A stretch of 64,000 nucleotides of DNA, from contig NZ_ABIZ01000001.1 of assembly GCF_000172155.1 (NCBI RefSeq), positions 1,364,001 to 1,428,000 on the forward strand. The letters run 5' to 3'. Made by a program: the position numbers and the translations under genes. Positions within the stretch are counted from its first letter, which is position 1. Each line of letters begins with the position of its first letter. The stretch is from Verrucomicrobium spinosum DSM 4136 = JCM 18804. Its GTDB lineage: Bacteria > Verrucomicrobiota > Verrucomicrobiia > Verrucomicrobiales > Verrucomicrobiaceae. This document shows, piece after piece, positions 63,760 to 64,000 of the stretch. The notes under the pieces were generated by a model, which was not told where the DNA came from, did no database searches, and was given only the letters and a program-made list of their open reading frames with translations.

Positions 63760-64000
63760 ATGAAAGCCAATCCAAGTGCCGCAGAACCTGCCAAGAAACC
63801 CAGCCATCCGGGAAACGGTCTTACTCCCCGCTCTTTCCAAGCGCGCTTTTTCAAGCGCATGGGCTCCACTCAGCAGTTCCGCGCCATGCTGGAGTTTCTG
63901 CCTGAGGTGGAGTACTTCGCCAAGGATGCTGATGGCCGTTTTGTCGCCATCAGTGCTGGGATGTTGAAGCGGTTTGGCGGGGAGAGGGAGGAGGATTATC
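63760..64000 (+). CDS. PAS-AraC-type regulator, 5' part
   Basis: The first 80 residues are visible, and the gene runs off the window. After a Pro/Ser-rich start (NPSAAEPAKKPSHPG) the sequence RAMLEFLPEVEYFAKDADGRFVAISAGMLKRFGG matches the PAS domain opening of Verrucomicrobia AraC-family regulators (a FLPDVYFFAKD-type motif). No HTH is seen yet. It is separate from the propeller gene, 177 bp upstream. The regulated genes are not in view. Confidence 0.72.
   Translation, partial: MKANPSAAEPAKKPSHPGNGLTPRSFQARFFKRMGSTQQFRAMLEFLPEVEYFAKDADGRFVAISAGMLKRFGGEREEDY

Overview
The window is G+C-rich chromosomal DNA of a member of the Verrucomicrobiota, most likely close to Verrucomicrobium or Roseimicrobium. 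Three things point there: a PVC-type CxxCH heme-binding protein with propeller and HEAT regions (44982-48044), an imuA-imuB-dnaE2 mutagenesis operon headed by a TGTTC-N4-GAACA box of the kind reported for Verrucomicrobia LexA, and gaps packed with hairpin repeats. The assignment is inference from gene content, since no rRNA or tRNA gene lies in the window.

Layout. 1-815: hairpins and a MITE-like element. 816-8975 (minus strand): a five-gene operon of the MoxR-vWA-beta-propeller (bpX) ternary type, the most notable and least understood system here. 8976-11690: a REP-associated tyrosine transposase (RAYT) between long inverted repeats, then a tandem ~320-bp array. 11691-13848: malQ and a DUF7009-like gene. 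14796-17807: a minus-strand replication-type module (small HTH protein, Toprim primase-like protein, SF3-like helicase). 17990-20190: a ~480-bp tandem repeat array between inverted copies of a 51-bp sequence. 20461-21621: a CobW-type GTPase. 21839-25937: sufC-sufB-sufD behind a Fur-family gene. 26183-27879: dinD, a 54-aa protein and a four-helix-bundle protein. 28266-32349: proC, a His/Tyr-rich secreted protein, a TPR protein, a double-thioredoxin protein and a cupin. 32853-35047: an orphan LolD-like ATPase and ilvE between microsatellite arrays. 35136-39564: mcsA-mcsB-clpC, protein arginine phosphorylation and the Clp unfoldase. 40106-41916: an SDR and a zinc alcohol dehydrogenase. 42234-44332: three unrecognised genes. 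44982-52498: PVC cytochrome, DCC thiol oxidoreductase, an unknown gene, a ~284-bp triple repeat and a prolyl oligopeptidase. 53577-61676: an SOS operon, imuA-imuB-dnaE2-radical SAM-DUF4130/UdgX. 61690-64000: a cytochrome c remnant, a PQQ-type propeller protein and the start of a PAS-AraC regulator.

The intergenic DNA is unusual. At least four repeat classes recur: (i) hairpins of the form CCCGC-loop-GCGGG followed by GAGACACNAGAC; (ii) GGTTGGAGTNCCGC-loop-GCGG hairpins; (iii) 7/8-bp arrays (GTGCGTCA)n joined to CAAGGTGTTGG with fixed polarity and set at gene ends, sometimes flush with the stop codon; (iv) five copies of a ~325-400-bp element with 19-bp terminal inverted repeats. The RAYT at 9768-10214 is the only transposase seen and lies between class (i) hairpins in inverted orientation.
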